Origin: Rhabdornis inornatus | Lineage: Eukaryota; Chordata; Aves; Passeriformes; Rhabdornithidae | Reading direction: 5' to 3' | Assembly (NCBI GenBank): GCA_013397075.1 | Contig: VWZS01006805.1 | Location: 62,001 to 126,000 of the forward strand | Length of the DNA: 64,000 nucleotides | Shown: piece after piece, positions 62,984 to 64,000 of the stretch | Layout: each line of letters begins with the position of its first letter | Position numbering within the stretch: the stretch's first letter is position 1 | The notes under the pieces: generated by a model | The model's input: the letters and a program-made list of their open reading frames with translations, nothing else | Databases searched by the model: none | Told to the model about the DNA's origin: nothing | Translations under genes and position numbers: made by a program

Positions 62984-64000
62984 TCCATCCTGCCCTGCGG
63001 TGAAACAAGGGCAGCAGCCTGGCACTGTGTGTGAAGAGTGCTCTGTCCCTCACAGATTGAGTACACAGCTCTTTGTGTCCCTAATGATCTTGTCAGCATT
63101 ATTAATACAACAGCAATGTCCATGAGGCATCAACACTAGACTTGGAATGTTGCTCCAAACAATCTGGCTTTTCTCTGATTACTTGGAAAGTTGGAGATAA
63201 AATGTGAATTCAAGTAACTCACTTGGGATCAAACTAGACTCTTAGCAAAAAGGGATAATTTGCTATCTTTGCTTCTGGCTGTCAGGAAATTATGTATATT
63301 AATTTAAAATGAAATAAACCCAGGGAAAGCAACTTGAGTGAATAAATAGGGTTCTGCTAAGTTACAGGGACTAAGAAGAACAGGCCTGGATTCATAATCT
63401 TTTCCTTCAGATCTAAGAAATAGCTTGAGAAGGGCTCCAGCTTCTCCCCCACATGAGATGTACTAACAGCTCCTTCCCTTCAGCCAACAATGCTGGCAGG
63501 AAGCAGCTCCTCCTGGTGCTTCCAACTCAGGTTTTCTGCTTCATTTGTCTCCTCCTCCCTTGCAGGCAGGAGGCTGGCACAGGCAAGGGGTTTGCCGAGT
63601 CCAAGGGTAACAAATGTGGAATGAAACACAAGATTGAAGAGAGGCATTGTTTGGTACCAACATCAGAAACACTTCTGCAAAGTGCTGAAAATGGAACAGT
63701 TTGGAGGCAGAGGTTTTTCAACACCACAAGCTCTTACATGACTCCCTGAAGCAGTGCCACAGTAAAAGAAGAAAGGAAGTACAATAATTTCTCTGGTGAG
63801 TACAGGAAGTGGGGAACACTGTACCTGCCCACCCCAGAAGCAAGTATACTTAATCTTTGCTTGCCCCTCATTCCAGCCCATGACCATAGTGATTGCATCT
63901 GCATTTTTAATTACTTTTTACACAGAATACTCAGGAGCTGTTAGGACCTTGGCTTTTTTATTTTTGCTCCAGAATAGCACACTGCATAAGGTTTTCTGGT

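Larger units (their letters stand above)
61089..64000. other. Non-coding DNA to the right edge
   Basis: No gene is recognised. It contains A tracts near 61.38 and 61.49 kb, a short (AC)n run at 62163-62177 and a two-copy 19-bp duplication at 62946-62983. Open frames of 60-98 codons near 62.6, 63.0 and 63.5 kb show no recognisable product. Confidence 0.5.

Overview
This window looks like nuclear DNA from a bird. The clearest taxonomic clue is two short fragments that resemble the 3' end of avian CR1 retrotransposons, near 43.4 kb and 46.0 kb. Both are in the orientation that would place the element on the minus strand. Other vertebrate signs are the low CpG content outside one island, splice-site-like signals, few mobile elements and short simple repeats. 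There is nothing bacterial or viral in organisation: no operons, no ribosome-binding sites and no long reading frames. The longest open frame is about 197 codons and resembles no protein I recognise. I therefore call no protein-coding gene in this window.

The main landmark is a CpG island at about 15.8-17.1 kb, densest at 16.14-16.86 kb. On the minus strand it ends in a textbook splice donor (CAG|GTAAGAC) at 16141. A second minus-strand segment at 15204-15268 is bounded by a strong acceptor and a strong donor. Together these suggest the first exon or exons of a gene running leftward, with the left 15 kb being intron. Composition agrees by eye: the plus strand is A- and C-rich left of the island and becomes T- and G-rich to its right. 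That switch is expected at a divergent (bidirectional) promoter.

A weaker landmark of similar kind lies at 51.86-52.14 kb. It has two CCAAT boxes, a local rise in CpG and a minus-strand donor (ACG|GTGAGTAT). The plus strand is again A/C-rich to its left, from about 48.6 to 51.86 kb. A GC-rich patch at 57.0-57.54 kb ends in a plus-strand donor-like site.

The rest is non-coding DNA, intronic or intergenic, with A- or T-rich low-complexity tracts, one AAT microsatellite, several two-copy local duplications, one 16-bp perfect hairpin, one possible ancient MIR-like SINE and two places with undetermined bases (one N at 16112; 21 N inside poly(A) at 61064-61084). Several AT-rich segments with homeodomain- or octamer-like words could be conserved regulatory elements, but that can only be tested by alignment. 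I found no convincing novel biological system. The most interesting item is the two-promoter layout.
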